From contig JAOTOL010001638.1 in NCBI GenBank assembly GCA_034440575.1, positions 1,827,001-1,891,000 of the forward strand: a DNA stretch of 64,000 nucleotides, read 5' to 3'. Source of the stretch: Imbricaverruca yamaguchii (lineage: Eukaryota; Arthropoda; Thecostraca; Neoverrucidae). Under the pieces are notes generated by a model. That model saw only the letters and a program-made list of their open reading frames with translations, searched no databases and was not told where the DNA came from. A program made the translations under genes and the position numbers. Shown in pieces: positions 24,510 to 37,402 of this stretch; positions within the stretch are counted from its first letter, which is position 1; each line of letters starts with the position of its first letter.

Positions 24510-27500
24510 TATCGGCCGCCGCTCCCGTCACCGGAGAGGCGGAGGTGCCGGCCGCCGCTCCCGTCACCGGAGAGGTGGAGGTGCCGACCGCCGCTCACGT
24601 CACCGGAGAGGGAGAGGTACTGGTTACTGCTTACGTCACCGAAGAGGGAGAGGTGCCGGCCGCCGCTCCCGTCACCGGAGAGGGAGAGGTGCCGACCGCC
24701 GCTCCCGTCACCGGAGAGGTGGAGGTGCCGACCGCCGCTCCCGTCACCGGAGAGGTGGAGGTGCCGACCGCCGCTCCCGTCACCGGAGAGGGAGAGGTGC
24801 CGACCGCCCCTCACGTCACCGGAGAGGTGGAGGTGTCGACCGCCCCTCACGTCACCGGAGAGGTGGAGGTGCCGACCGCCCCTCACGTCACCGGAGAGGT
24901 GGAGGTGCCGACCGCCCCTCACGTCACCGGAGAGGGAGAGGTGCCGACCGCCGCTCCCGTCACCGGAGAGGTGCCGACCGCCGCTCCCGTCACCGGAGAG
25001 GTGGAGGTGCCGACCGCCCCTCCCGTCACCGGAGAGGTGGAGGTGCCGACCGCCGCTCCCGTCACCGGAGAGGGAGAGGTGCCGACCGCCGCTCACGTCA
25101 CCGGAGAGGTGGAGGTGTCGACCGCCCCTCACGTCATCGGAGAGGTGGATGTGCCGACCGCCGCTCCCGTCACCGGAGAGGTGGAGGTGCCGACCGCCGC
25201 TCCCGTCACCGGAGAGGTGGAGGTCGTCCCTCACGTCACCGGAGGGGAGGTGCGACCGCCCCTCACGTCACCGGAGAGGGGAGGTGCGACCGCCCCTCAC
25301 CGGAGAGGTGGAGGTGCCGACCGCCCCTCACGTCACCGGAGAGGTGGAGGTGCCGACCGCCCCTCACGTCACCGGAGAGGTGGAGGTGCCGACCGCCCCT
25401 CACGTCACCGGAGAGGTGGAGGTGCCGACCGCCCCTCACGTCACCGGAGAGGTGGAGGTGCCGACCGCCCTCACGTCACCGGAGAGGGGAGGTCCCCCCC
25501 CCCTCACGTCACCGGAGAGGTGGAGGTGCCGACCGCCCCTCACGTCACCGGAGAGGTGGAGGTGCCGACCGCCCCTCACGTCACCGGGGCCTCGTACCGG
25601 AGAGGTGGAGGTGCCGACCGCCCCTCACGTCACCGGAGAGGTGGAGGTGCCGACCGCCCCTCACGTCACCGGAGAGGTGGAGGTGCCGACCGCCCCTCAC
25701 GTCACCGGAGAGGTGCCGACCGCCCCTCACGTCACCGGAGAGGTGGAGGTGCCGACCGCCCCTCACGTCACCGGAGAGGTGGAGGTGCCGACCGCCCCTC
25801 ACGTCACCGGAGAGGTGGAGGTGCCGACCGCCCCTCACGTCACCGGAGAGGTGGAGGTGCCGACCGCCCCTCACGTCACCGGAGAGGTGGAGGTGTCGAC
25901 CGCCCCTCACGTCACCGGAGAGGTGGAGGTGCCGACCGCCCCTCACGTCACCGGAGAGGTGGAGGTGCCGACCGCCCCTCACGTCACCGGAGAGGTGGAG
26001 GTGCCGACCGCCCCTCACGTCACCGGAGAGGTGGAGGTGCCGACCGCCCCTCACGTCACCGGAGAGGTGGAGGTGCCGACCGCCCCTCACGTCACCGGAG
26101 AGGTGGAGGTGCCGACCGCCCCTCACGTCACCGGAGAGGGGAGAGGTGCCGACCGCCCCTCACGTCACCGGAGAGGTGGAGAGGTGCCGACCGCCCCTCA
26201 CGTCACCGGAGAGGTGGAGGTGCCGACCGCCCCTCACGTCACCGGAGAGGTGGAGGTGCCGACCGCCCCTCACGTCACCGGAGAGGGAGGTGGACCGCCC
26301 TCACGTCACAGAGGGGGGGCGAGGGAGGTGCCGACCGCCCCTCACGTCACCGAGGGAGGTGCCGACCGCCCCTCACGTCACCGGAGAGGGAGAGGTGCCG
26401 ACCGCCCCTCACGTCACCGGAGAGGAGGTGCCGACCGCCCCTCACGTCACCGGAGAGGGAGAGGTGCCGACCGCCCCTCACGTCACCGGAGAGGTGCCGA
26501 CCCCCTCGTCACCGGAGAGGTGGAGGTGCCGACCGCCCCTCACGTCACCGGAGAGGTGGAGGTGCCGACCGCCCCTCACGTCACCGGAGAGGGAGAGGTG
26601 CCGACCGCCCCTCACGTCACCGGAGAGGTGGAGGTGCCGACCGCCCCTCACGTCACCGGAGAGGGAGAGGTGCCGACCGCCCCTCACGTCACCGGAGAGG
26701 TGGAGGGCCGACCGCCCCTCACGTCACCGGAGAGGTGGAGGTGCCGACCGCCCCTCACGTCACCGGAGAGGTGGAGGTGCCGACCGCCCCTCACGTCACC
26801 GGAGAGGTGGAGGTGCCGACCGCCCCTCACGTCACCGGAGAGGTGGAGGTGCCGACCGCCCCTCACGTCACCGGAGAGGTGCCGACCCCTCACGTCACCG
26901 GAGAGGTGGAGGTGCCGACCGCCCCTCACGTCACCGGAGAGGTGGAGGTGCCGACCGCCCCTCACGTCACCGGAGAGGTGGAGGTGCCGACCGCCCCTCA
27001 CGTCACCGGAGAGGTGGAGGTGCCGACCGCCCCTCACGTCACCGGAGAGGGAGAGGTGCCGACCGCCCCTCACGTCACCGGAGAGGTGGAGGTGCCCACC
27101 GCCCTTCCGTCACCGGAGAGGTGGAGGTGCCGACCGCCCCTCACGTCACCGGAGAGGGAGAGGTGCCGACCGCCCCTCACGTCACCGGAGAGGTGGAGGT
27201 GCCGACCGCCCCTCACGTCACCGGAGAGGTGGAGGTGCCGACCGCCCCTCACGTCACCGGAGAGGTGGAGGTGCCGACCGCCCTTCACGTCACCGGAGAG
27301 GGGAGGTGCCGACCGCCCCTCACGTCACCGGAGAGGTGGGGGTGCCCACCCCCCCTCCGTCACCGGAGAGGTGGAGGTGCCGACCGCCCCTCACGTCACC
27401 GGAGAGGTGGAGGTGCCGACCGCCCCTCACGTCACCGGAGAGGTGGAGGTGCCGACCGCCCCTCACGTCACCGGAGAGGGAGAGGTGCCGACCGCCCCTC

Positions 27501-27632
27501 ACGTCACCGGAGAGGTGCCGACCGCCCCTCACGTCACCGGAGAGGTGCCGGCCTCCGCTCACGTCACCGGAGAGGTGCCGACCGCCGCTCACGTCACCGG
27601 AGAGGTGCCGACCGCCGCTCACGTCATCTTTA
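24510..27632. repeat. 3.1 kb array of a 36-bp CpG-rich unit
   Basis: The consensus unit is gtgccgaccgcccctcacgt followed by caccggagaggtggag. It recurs about 85 times, with shorter 24-30-bp variants. Edge units (24,510-24,800 and 27,540-27,630) carry gccgctcac or gccgctccc, whereas the interior is homogenised to gcccctcac. Between about 25,230 and 26,520 single-base indels and long C or G runs (25,495; 26,310) break the register. This may be real or a consensus error. Because 36 is divisible by three, several frames are open on both strands; the longest predicted product (over 1,100 codons) is a repeat artefact in my view. Each unit holds TGACGTGA, a CRE-like palindrome variant. Confidence 0.97.
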
Positions 27633-29843
27633 CCCTGTCCGATCGGGCGCACCAGACACCTTTAGTTCTACCTCGGCTGATCCGGGCGCCGCACCACTCT
27701 CGCCAATCGACCAAGTCCAAAGCAAATGTGAAATTGCAACGAAAACTATGCACGCTCCATTCCATGATTGTTATGCTTAGAGCACCTGTTAAGCTTAAAA
27801 TATATCAAATCAGTTAATTGTTGTTGACGTCTGCGAGCACTGATTCATCTCTATTCCGAGGTGTTGCTTTTCCCTCTTCAAAACTACGTTATATTCGTGT
27901 TCGACCACGTGGCAAAGCCCGCTAGTTGATATGTGGTCAATCTGCCCACGCCATCTCTCATACGACGTTGAAGATCCGATGTCGGCGAAAGAAAATGCGA
28001 ACATGATCATTGGAAGCTATAAAAACAAACAAATTGAAACGAAAACAAGCACGCCAGAATTTCTGTCAACAAGATTCGCTACAGTATTATATCACTCTAT
28101 TTTTATGTTTCATCATGTATAGTGCAACGGGAGTTTCGGAAGGTATTGGGGACTACCTTATGGTGCGGTGCCGCCGTTTGAACGAAAGAGGCCCGTAAGC
28201 TACTAGCGACATCATCATGTTCCTCGCCCCTTCCGCTCTGACCGATTTGCGGTCACGCTCTATCGGAGTCGCTCGCAACCACTCCAGCACGGCACTCATG
28301 TGTACCGCCTGTGTCGCTGCTCGCCGCCATGGAGTCCATTATCACATTATCACGCGGCCGGCACCCTCTCGTATCCGTGTACGGCATCCGTCCAGGTCGT
28401 GAAATGGTCGCAAGTCTATCAACTTCGCCGTTACTCGAACAGCGTTCGGCAATTTCTGTTAATGTATGGCCCTTACCGACATGAGAGTAGCTTTAGCAGG
28501 TTTGAAGCGAGCTTGGTCCGGTATGTGCCAATGTAGCAAAGGCCTTAAGGCTGAGCTCATGATATTTATGGCGATTACGGTCAGCACAGGAAAGCGTACC
28601 CTTTCCAAACTGCTGCCGAAAGTCAGGAACATAAAATAAGCTTGAACCTTCGGAACTTTACAATCCAGAGATATCTTGACGAAGCGGTAGTCCTTTCTGA
28701 AGGAAACGTTCGCTATGTGCGCACTACGAGGGACACAGCAGAAACAAATGCCGTCGACCGATGACTAATGGAGGGTAGTGCCTTCTTCAAGAGGAGTGCA
28801 TTCGTATTCGAAGACACGCAGAACCAGAGGCACAGCCAGGGGGAGGTCCGCTTCTTAGCACTAAAAAAAGATACACGCGATGAAACGAAACATTTCGAGA
28901 TTTTCACCAAATAAAACCGTCCATTTTCGCAGAACCATCGTCTATTTAGTCACATTTGTTTTGGGTAAGGCACCCTTTAAGAAAATCCTTGCTGCGCCAC
29001 TGCGTAAAATTACGCATTCACCCATCTACACATTCTGTGTACACGCGCTCCCATACCGTCCCATCCATACCATTCCATGCTTTTCGTTGTATTAATTTGC
29101 TAACCACCAGGACGCTCCCAGCACGGCACAAATTTTACCAGTGACTAAGGTCTGGGTGGATAGCGAGCATCGGTGGTATATTCACCGGGAGCACAAGGCG
29201 ACATTTCGGAAACATCTGCACCGCGCATCCCGAGGCAACGCATCTCCAAATTGTTTCCCTAGATTTCCGAAAGCAACGCAATATATCTCCACAGATTAAA
29301 TAATATGCCCGATTTTGAAAACAGGATCAGCCATGCACCGTCAGATACATTAATAATGCCTTGGTCACAAATGGGCTGCGGCGTGTTAGCGGCGGCCATA
29401 AGTCCCCAAAAAGTATCATAACCGTGCGGTGGCCGCCCGGTAGAATACGGTAGCTGTGAAGTTATCTCAGGGTTTTCTTTTGCTCGGCGAAGGCGCTGAC
29501 GATTTTTCAACTTCGGCATTACTCTTTTCTTCGGAAATTCCTCAGGCCGCAACCCCGCAGCATGTAGTATCGCAAGGTCACTGTACTGTACGGTGACCGT
29601 GAGGTGACTTCAAGGTCACCTCGTGGCTTACCCGGTCTGGTGTGCCTATACAATCGTACGCCACCCCCAACAACCGTGAGTCCTCCTTACTGTCACCACC
29701 CCCTGTGGTCTTGCTTCCTCCGTGAGATGTCTGTACCTGTTCTAAGTATCGTACCGCAGCCATGCAGAGACTAGGGCTGCCGTACGATGGCCTAACGGCA
29801 ACTGTACAGTTGGCGGTCGCCGTGCGATCATCTTTCTGAAAAG

Positions 29844-29847
<4 letters not shown>
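27633..29847. other. no gene seen
   Basis: On the minus strand a possible donor (GACAGG|GTAAAG) lies at the right edge of the 36-bp array, with a short open stretch upstream (GAAPGSAEVELKVSGAPDR). No acceptor that I trust is present, so it is left uncalled. The rest shows only short random frames. Confidence 0.4.
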
Positions 29848-29905
<58 letters not shown>

Positions 29906-29930
29906 TATATTATATATATATATATATATT

Positions 29931-29981
<51 letters not shown>
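29848..29981. repeat. AT microsatellite with T run
   Basis: About 130 bp of (ta)n interrupted by a run of about 20 T. It can form a cruciform and is a likely site of assembly slippage. Confidence 0.98.
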
Positions 29982-29982
<1 letters not shown>

Positions 29983-31090
29983 CCTGGCGTGACACTAGCC
30001 AAATGGTCAAGACGGTGTTCATTCCACCACAGAGACTGCGCCTGGCACACCTGATATTATGACTGAAGCAGATCCACTGCTGGCAGGAAGAAATTACAAC
30101 AACTAAAATAAGGTTAGAAGAGCGGGTCCGTCAAGCAAGTCTGGCCCGTCCTTGCGGCGTCCTTGCGACGGCCGCAACAGCCGCACGGACGCCCTGCGAC
30201 CGCCGTGGGGACGCCTCGCGGCTTGTCAACTAGCGCCTTGCGGCCTCCTCACGCATTTTGATTTCATGACCTTTACGATTGCTGCGCGGATCCCGTAACA
30301 TTTATGAACACTGCTTCCGCAGCCCGGAACACCGTACGATTTGAAGAAAAAATCCCATCTACAAACCGCAGACCGCAAAACCATGCGGCGGCCGCATCAT
30401 ATGTGACCGAGGCATACACGCAAGTTCTGTTGGTATCCGGAGAAGCATTGATAATGAAACTCGTGTGTGCTGATGGATGCTAATTTTACACGGGAATGCC
30501 TTAGGCCAACGCAATTTGACCAACCCGGCTTCCAACACACCCATCGCATGGAGACTTGATTAGCAGGCGCCCCAGCTGATCTACTCGCATATAGATGGCT
30601 GCATTACATTCCACATAATAGGGTCCAGTGCACATGTCTGAAGTGCATCACGCTGAGTAAAGAATCCAACATTACAGACGACTTCCGGGGGCGTCATCAC
30701 TCTTCACCGAGCAGATGTGAACTCGGTGGTACACCTGGGGCCACGCCTCTCGCAGACCGTCGGTCGCGTTTCCCCACCACCACGCCGTGCTCAGATCGTT
30801 AAGACAATCCATACCGTGCGCAGATGGCTCCGCGGCAATAGCCGGCGGCGGCCCGGGCTCCCTAAGCGAGACGGGCCCCAGGTCTCGCGGGACCTGGACA
30901 GCCGAGCACAAACACCGAGCGGCGGCCAAATCAATGAGGCGATCGAGGCGCGGCCGAGACGACGATGCGCCAATGACTCACGGGCGTCGCGCGCTTCGCG
31001 CCAGGCCGTGCCGATTATTTATTTGCGGCTACGGGCGCTGTGGGACCCCGAGCAGCGGCAGCTCCGGACCGCCGCCCATCGGCGCCGGCA
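29982..31090. other. no convincing gene; GC-rich island at 30.7-31.1 kb
   Basis: A 208-codon plus frame (30717-31343) runs through a CpG-rich island and into a tandem repeat. An equally open minus frame overlaps it. The island could be a promoter or first exon, but no start, splice pair or domain settles it. Confidence 0.4.
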
Positions 31091-31094
31091 GATG

Positions 31095-31270
31095 GGCGGC
31101 GCGCTGCTGGGAGTGGTCGGCTGCTGGGAGTGGGCGGCTGCTGGGAGTGGGCGGCTGCTGGGAGTGGGCAGCTATTGGGAGTGGACGGGTGTTGAGAGGG
31201 AGCGGCTGTTGGGAGTGGGCGGCTGCTGGGAGTGGGTGGCTATTGGGAGTGGGCGGCTATTGGACTCGGG
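31095..31270. repeat. 18-bp minisatellite
   Basis: About nine copies of gggagtgggcggctgctg, with attg variants near the right end. Confidence 0.93.
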
Positions 31271-31801
31271 AACATCACCCAATGAATGGGTTACCGGGAA
31301 TATCGGATATAAATTGAACGTCGATTTTTCATTCATAAAATAACGACTCCCGCCGTTAGGATATGCACTCGACCCGCCCGACAAAAACGCAATGCAATCG
31401 ATGTCACTTCCACAGCAGTTCCGACGTCCTGCTTTGTTTTACTTTCCACATCTACCAAGAAAGAAGGCTGCATTCAGGGCATTTGTTCACCAACGCCGCG
31501 ACGCCAGCGCACTGTGTACTGTGTGACAAGGCAGGATGTAAGACAACTTCGAACAGATAAAATTAAGTCCAGATGCATTTGAAGGTGTGCAAACCAACCA
31601 AAGCGATATGTTATGGCATCAAGGAAATGAAGAAACATGGCGTAAAACCACGCGTAGGAGGAAACGGATGTCGTGGAGCACCAGCTTCGTTCCACAACTT
31701 GGAAGGATCTTACCTTGGTACTATCTAGATATATAGATACTTAGCTGCATACATAGCTACATACATGCATAAATAGACACCCACCTAAACACACCCACAC
31801 G

Positions 31802-31802
<1 letters not shown>

Positions 31803-31857
<55 letters not shown>

Positions 31858-31930
31858 TGTAGAGAAAAGGGGAGGTGAAGCTTAAGAGATGGAGAGAGAG
31901 GGAGGGAGGGAGGGAGCGAGAGAGAACAGA
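31803..31930. repeat. (TA)n microsatellite and nearby purine tract
   Basis: (ta)n at 31803-31855, followed after 25 bases by a GA/GGGA-rich tract at about 31,888-31,930. Confidence 0.97.
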
Positions 31931-32274
31931 GAGAAGAGAAAAAGATAAAATGAAAGACAGAACGAAAAAAAAGAGTTAGGAGAGATTTGTACCAACCAAC
32001 TTTAAAATCGCTCCCACGTCCACGCTTTCAAGCGGTCGTGACCTACATTTCTTGAGTCGTTTCGTTTCCGAGAAGCACCTGGAGCTAATTCAGAAGACTT
32101 ACTCATCAAACATGTATGCCGGCATGTAGGTCCCACGGACATGGTGAGGCCGCAGTTTTCGGAGATTCGGAGAGACACGCCAAACTCGGAGATGTTGCGG
32201 TTTGCGGCGCTCAGACCCAGCGAATGTGTCATTTCAGCCCACAGTGCTGAAGCGACGTGATAATCAAGCCGCAT

Positions 32275-33772
32275 CCTGTGTCCACACAGCTAGGCTGCCT
32301 ACCGACCGTTCACATAGCTAGATGCCTACTGACCGTTCACATAGCTAGATGCCTATCGACCGGCCACACAGCCCGCTGCTTACCAACCACACACACAGCC
32401 AGCTGCTACCGAGCTTCACACAGCCACCTGCTTACCAACCGTCCACACAGCCAGCTGCTACCGAGCTCCACACAGCCAGCTGCTTACCAACCACACACAC
32501 AGCCAGCTGCTACCGAGCTCCACACAGCCACCTGCTTACCAACCACACACACAGCCAGCTGCTACCGAGCTCCACACAGCCAGCTGCTTACCAACCACAC
32601 ACACAGCCAGCTGCTACCGAGCTCCACACAGCCAGCTGCTTACCAACCACACACACAGCCAGCTGCTACCGAGCTCCACACAGCCAGCTGGTTACCAACC
32701 ACACACACAGCCAGCTGCTACCGAGCTCCACACAGCCAGCTGGTTACCAACCACAACACAGCCAGCTGCTGCCACACAGCCAGCTGCTACCGAGCTTCAC
32801 ACAGCCACCTGCTTACCAACCGCACACACAGCCAGCTGCTACCGAGCTTCACACAGCCACCTGCTTACCAACCGTCCACACAGCCAGCTGCTACCGAGCT
32901 CCACACAGCCAGCTGCTTACCAACCACACACACAGCCAGCTGCTACCGAGCTCCACACAGCCAGCTGCTTACCAACCGTACACACAGCCAGCTGCTACCG
33001 AGCTTCACACAGCCAGCTGCTTACCAACCACACACACAGCCAGCTGCTACCGAGCTCCACACAGCCAGCTGCTTACCAACCACACACACAGCCAGCTGCT
33101 ACCGAGCTCCACACAGCCAGCTGCTACCGAGCTTCACACACAACCAACCGTACACACAGCCAGCTGCTACCGAGCTCCACACAGCCAGCTGGTTACCAAC
33201 CACACACACAGCCAGCTGCTACCGAGCTCCACACAGCCAGCTGCTACCGAGCTTCACACAGCCAGCTGCTTACCAACCACACACACAGCCAGCTGCTACC
33301 GAGCTTCACACAGCTAGCTGCTTACCAACCGTACACACAGCCAGCTGCTACCGAGCTTCACACAGCCAGCTGCTTACCAACCACACACACAGCCAGCTGC
33401 TACCGAGCTTCACACAGCCAGCTGCTTACCAACCACACACACAGCCAGCTGCTACCGAGCTTCACACAGCTAGCTGCTTACCAACCGTACACACAGCCAG
33501 CTGCTACCGAGCTCCACACAGCCAGCTGCTTACCAACCATACACACAGCCAGCTGCTACCGAGCTTCACACAGCTAGCTGCTTACCAACCGTACACACAG
33601 CCAGCTGCTACCGAGCTTCACACAGCCAGCTGCTTACCAACCACACACACAGCCAGCTGCTACCGAGCTTCACACAGCTAGCTGCTTACCAACCGTACAC
33701 ACAGCCAGCTGCTACCGAGCTCCACACAGCCAGCTGCTTACCAACCATACACAGAGCTGCTACCGAGTTTCC
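32275..33772. repeat. 1.5 kb CAGCTG-rich minisatellite
   Basis: The unit is about 48-50 bp and is made of two half-units: acacagccagctgctaccga and acacagccagctgcttacca. Roughly 60 copies of the half-unit each hold the palindrome CAGCTG. On the minus strand GG|TAAGCAGC recurs, which resembles a donor. The 474-codon plus frame and its 322-codon companion are repeat artefacts. Confidence 0.97.
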
Positions 33773-34185
33773 CACAGGGGTGGGTGGGCTGCCTGTTCGA
33801 TATCTTTGCGCGCACCGCCGATGCCCGCACCGATATCGAAGCGAAGATGGCTGGGTGGAGAAGATGTGCTTCACTGGTGGGCATCGGCCGGCGCTGCATA
33901 ACCATCGGCGTTACGCCGCCCGCCGCTGCGTAACACGGCATCCGCTGACGCTACGCCCACACAGCCGGGTAGCATGACGTCGGCCGGTGGTAATTAGAGG
34001 TGGCTTTTATCTCGGGTGTGTCCTGGTCGAAGGTTAATTTAGCTGGCGCGCCAGTGACGACACAGGTTACTGTTACGCCGGATTTAGGAGCGCCGTCGGT
34101 GTGTGTGTCACTCGAGCTGGCAGTGGCCGTCGACACCGCTGACGGCACGGTTTACGGCCGGACCAGTCTGCACGGCAACATTCGG
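33773..34185 (+). other. spacer between two large arrays with a possible exon
   Basis: A plus-strand frame after an acceptor-like ccagtgacgacacag near 34,068 encodes VTVTPDLGAPSVCVSLELAV and continues through DTADGTVYGRTSLHGNI until a TAG inside the first unit of the next array. The alternating beta-type pattern is protein-like, but no partner exon was found. Confidence 0.3.
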
Positions 34186-36110
34186 TGCCGGACTGTGTAG
34201 ACCAGCTGGTGCTGGACTGTGTAGACCAGCTGGTGCCAGACTGTGTAGACCAGCTGGTGCTGGACTGTGTAGACCAGCTGGTGATGGACTGTGTAGACCA
34301 GCTGGTGCCAGACTGTGTAGACCAGCTGGTGATGGACTGTGTAGACCAGCTGGTGATGGACTGTGTAGACCAGCTGGTGCTGGACTGTGTAGACCAGCTG
34401 GTGATGGACTGTGTAGACCAGCTGGTGCCAGACTGTGTAGACCAGCTGGTGCCGGACTGTGTAGACCAGGTGGTGCCAGACTGTGTAGACCAGCTGGTGA
34501 TGGACTGTGTAGACCAGGTGGTGCCAGACTGTGTAGACCAGCTGGTGCCGGACTGTGTAGACCAGCTGGTGATGGACTGTGTAGACCAGCTGGTGATGGA
34601 CTGTGTAGACCAGGTGGTGCCAGACTGTGTAGACCAGCTGGTGATGGACTGTGTAGACCAGCTGGTGCCAGACTGTGTAGACCAGCTGGTGATGGACTGT
34701 GTAGACCAGGTGGTGCCAGACTGTGTAGACCAGCTGGTGATGGACTGTGTAGACCAGCTGGTGATGGACTATGTAGACCAGCTGGTGATGGACTGTGTAG
34801 ACCAGCTGGTGCTGGACTGTGTAGACCAGCTGGTGATGGACTGTGTAGACCAGCTGGTGATGGACTGTGTAGACCAGCTGGTGATGGACTGTGTAGACCA
34901 GCTGGTGCCAGACTGTGTAGACCAGCTGGTGATGGACTGTGTAGACCAGGTGGTGCCAGACTGTGTAGACCAGCTGGTGATGGACTGTGTAGACCAGCTG
35001 GTGATTGACTGTGTAGACCAGCTGGTGATGGACTGTGTAGACCAGCTGGTGCCAGACTGTGTAGACCAGCTGGTGATGGACTGTGTAGACCAGCTGGTGA
35101 TGGACTGTGTAGACCAGGTGGTGCCAGACTGTGTAGACCAGCTGGTGATGGACTGTGTAGACCAGGTGGTGCCAGACTGTGTAGACCAGCTGGTGATGGA
35201 CTGCGTAGACCAGCTGGTGATGGACTGTGTAGACCAGGTGGTGCCAGACTGTGTAGGCCAGCTGGTGCTGGACTGTGTAGACCAGCTGGTGCTGGACTGT
35301 GTAGACCAGCTGGTGCCAGACTGTGTAGACCAGCTGGTGATGGACTGTGTAGACCAGGTGGTGCCAGACTGTGTAGACCAGCTGGTGATGGACTGTGTAG
35401 ACCAGGTGGTGCCAGACTGTGTAAACCAGCTGGTGATGGACTGTGTAGACCAGCTGATGCTGGACTGTGTAGACCAGCTGGTGATGGACTGTGTAGATCA
35501 GCTGGTGATGGACAGTGTAGGCCAGCTGGCGATGGACTGTGTAGGCCAGCTGGTGCTGGACTGTGTAGACCAGCTGGTGCTGAGCTGTGTAGACCAGGTG
35601 GTGCCAGACTGTGTAGACCAGCTGGTGCTGGACTGTGTAGACCAGCTGGTGATGGACTGTGCAGACCAGCTGGCGATAGACTGTGTAGACCAGCTGATGC
35701 TGGACTGTGTAGGCCAGCTGGTGCTGGACTGTGTAGACCAGCTGGTGATGGACTGTGTAGGCCAGCTGGCGATGGACTGTGTAGGCCAGCTGGTGCTGGA
35801 CTGTGTAGACCAGCTGGTGCTGAGCTGTGTGGACCAGGTGGTGCCAGACTGTGTAGACCAGCTGGCGATGGACTGTGTAGACCAGCTGGTGCTGGACTGT
35901 GTAGACCAGCTGGTGATGGACTGTGTAGGCCAGCTGGCGATGGACTGTGTAGGCCAGCTGGTGCTGGACTGTGTAGACCAGCTGGCGATGGACTGTGTAG
36001 ACCAGCTGGTGCCGGACTGAGTGGATCAGCTGGTGCTGGCTGTGTAGACCGGCTTGACCAGTTGGCGCTGGATTGTGTATATCAGCTGGCACTAGACTGC
36101 GTGGACCAGA
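34186..36110. repeat. 1.9 kb array of a 24-bp unit with palindromic ccagctgg
   Basis: About 78 copies of gactgtgtagaccagctggt followed by gatg, gctg or gcca. The left two thirds are homogeneous. From about 35,240 onward substitutions accumulate (gtaggccagctggcgatgg). Because 24 is divisible by three, frames of 611 and 646 codons stay open on opposite strands and are not genes. Each unit has CAGCTG centred in an imperfect dyad accagctggt. Confidence 0.98.
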
Positions 36111-36960
36111 CCAGCTACGAAGACTACATCACTACAGTGTCACCGTCACATCACAGATACTACATCGCTACCGTGTGTCACTGGCACACCAGACTACATC
36201 CCTGCTTAGTGTCACACCTCAGATACTCCATCGCTGCAGAGTGCTACACTTCGTAGACTGCATCGATATCGAGAATGGCACTACGAAGCCTACATCCCTG
36301 CCGAGTTGGGCATCGACTGCACGAAAGTTCACGTCCAAAATGGAGTGTAACAGTCGATGCATCCTACCCTGGAGACGATACCGTCGTCGAGGGCCCCATC
36401 GCGGCCACCACAGCTCATCCCGTGACGCCCATCCCGTGACGCCCGCAGTGACGTCCTCCTGGTGCAGGTGGTGTCGACGGCCTGTTGCCGCCCCTCCCCC
36501 AGCCCGGTGGGACATGCCGTGACGGGGGACCGTCGCCGTCTAGAGCCAACGCGGGTTCGCAGATCACTCCGTTACGCACAACGCCACAGCCATACTGTTC
36601 ATCCGCGCTATTCGAACAGAAGTGAAAATGTTGGTCCCCGATAAGGAGCATCGCAACTAAGAACGGATTTAACTCCAATGAGCAATTGCTGGAAAAATCT
36701 GTCGCACTTGGAAAAGTTCTCTCGATAAAGAGAAGTCTTTTGCACTGAAAGTTGTTCCACACCTGGGGAAGGGAAGAGGAGAGGAAAGTGCATAAATAAA
36801 CAAAATATTCACGTCCCAGTGCCATCGCTAAGTTTGACCTCCACAGTCCGTTCAACAGAAATACCAACGCCATATTCCGCCGACCTCTGCACGTCACTTT
36901 CGATGCCTGAACTTCCTCAACGTCGCCTATGGGCGGCCAGCTGCAGCTGGTCCCGGCTGG
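36111..36960. other. no gene seen; small ~47-bp repeat at the left end
   Basis: Between 36,115 and 36,300 the phrase gactacatc-ctac-gtgtca recurs about four times, degenerate. The following GC-rich patch (36,360-36,560) holds overlapping open frames without domains. Confidence 0.4.
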
Positions 36961-36964
36961 ACAG

Positions 36965-37402
36965 CGCCACCACAGTCGGCAGCGTGTGTCGGGCTGCCCC
37001 AGTGTCGGCCGCCACCACAGTCGGCAGCGTGTGTCGGGCCGCCCCAGTGTCGGCCGGCAGCGTGTGCCGGGCCGCCCCAGTGTCGGCCGCCACCACAGTC
37101 GGCAGCGTGTGCCGGGCCGCTCCAGTGTCGGCCGGCAGCGTGTGCCGGGCCGCCCCAGTGTCGGCCGGCAGCGTGTGCCGGGCCGCCCCAGTGTCGGCCG
37201 GCAGCGTGTGCCGGGCCGCCCCAGTGTCGGCCGGCAGCGTGTGCAGGGCCGCCCCAGTGTCGGCCGGCAGCGTGTGCCGGGCCGCCCCGGTGTCGGCCGG
37301 CAGCGTGTGCAAGGCCGCCCCGGTGTCGGCCGGCAGCGTGTGTCGGGCCGCCCCAGTGTCGGTCGGCAGCGTGTGCAAGGCCGCCCCGGTGTCGGCCGGC
37401 AC
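36965..37402. repeat. 33-bp GC-rich minisatellite
   Basis: About 12 copies of ggcagcgtgtgccgggccgc with cccagtgtcggcc. All frames are open on both strands because 33 is divisible by three; none is called as coding. Confidence 0.96.

Noticed and set aside
24398..27817. Open frame of more than 1,100 codons (VTGEVEVPTAP repeats) and its companions
   Set aside because: The unit is 36 bp, so frames stay open on both strands. Register breaks from indels switch the frame repeatedly, and no non-repeat domain, start context or splice structure supports a protein.
30717..31343. 208-codon plus-strand frame
   Set aside because: Its C-terminal part is the 18-bp minisatellite and the GC-rich N-terminal part is matched by an equally open minus frame.
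32257..33681. 474-codon His/Thr/Gln-rich frame
   Set aside because: Repeat translation only; the frame begins and ends with the array.
34152..36092. Open frames of 646 (minus) and 611 (plus) codons
   Set aside because: Direct consequence of a 24-bp tandem unit; two mutually antisense frames are equally long.
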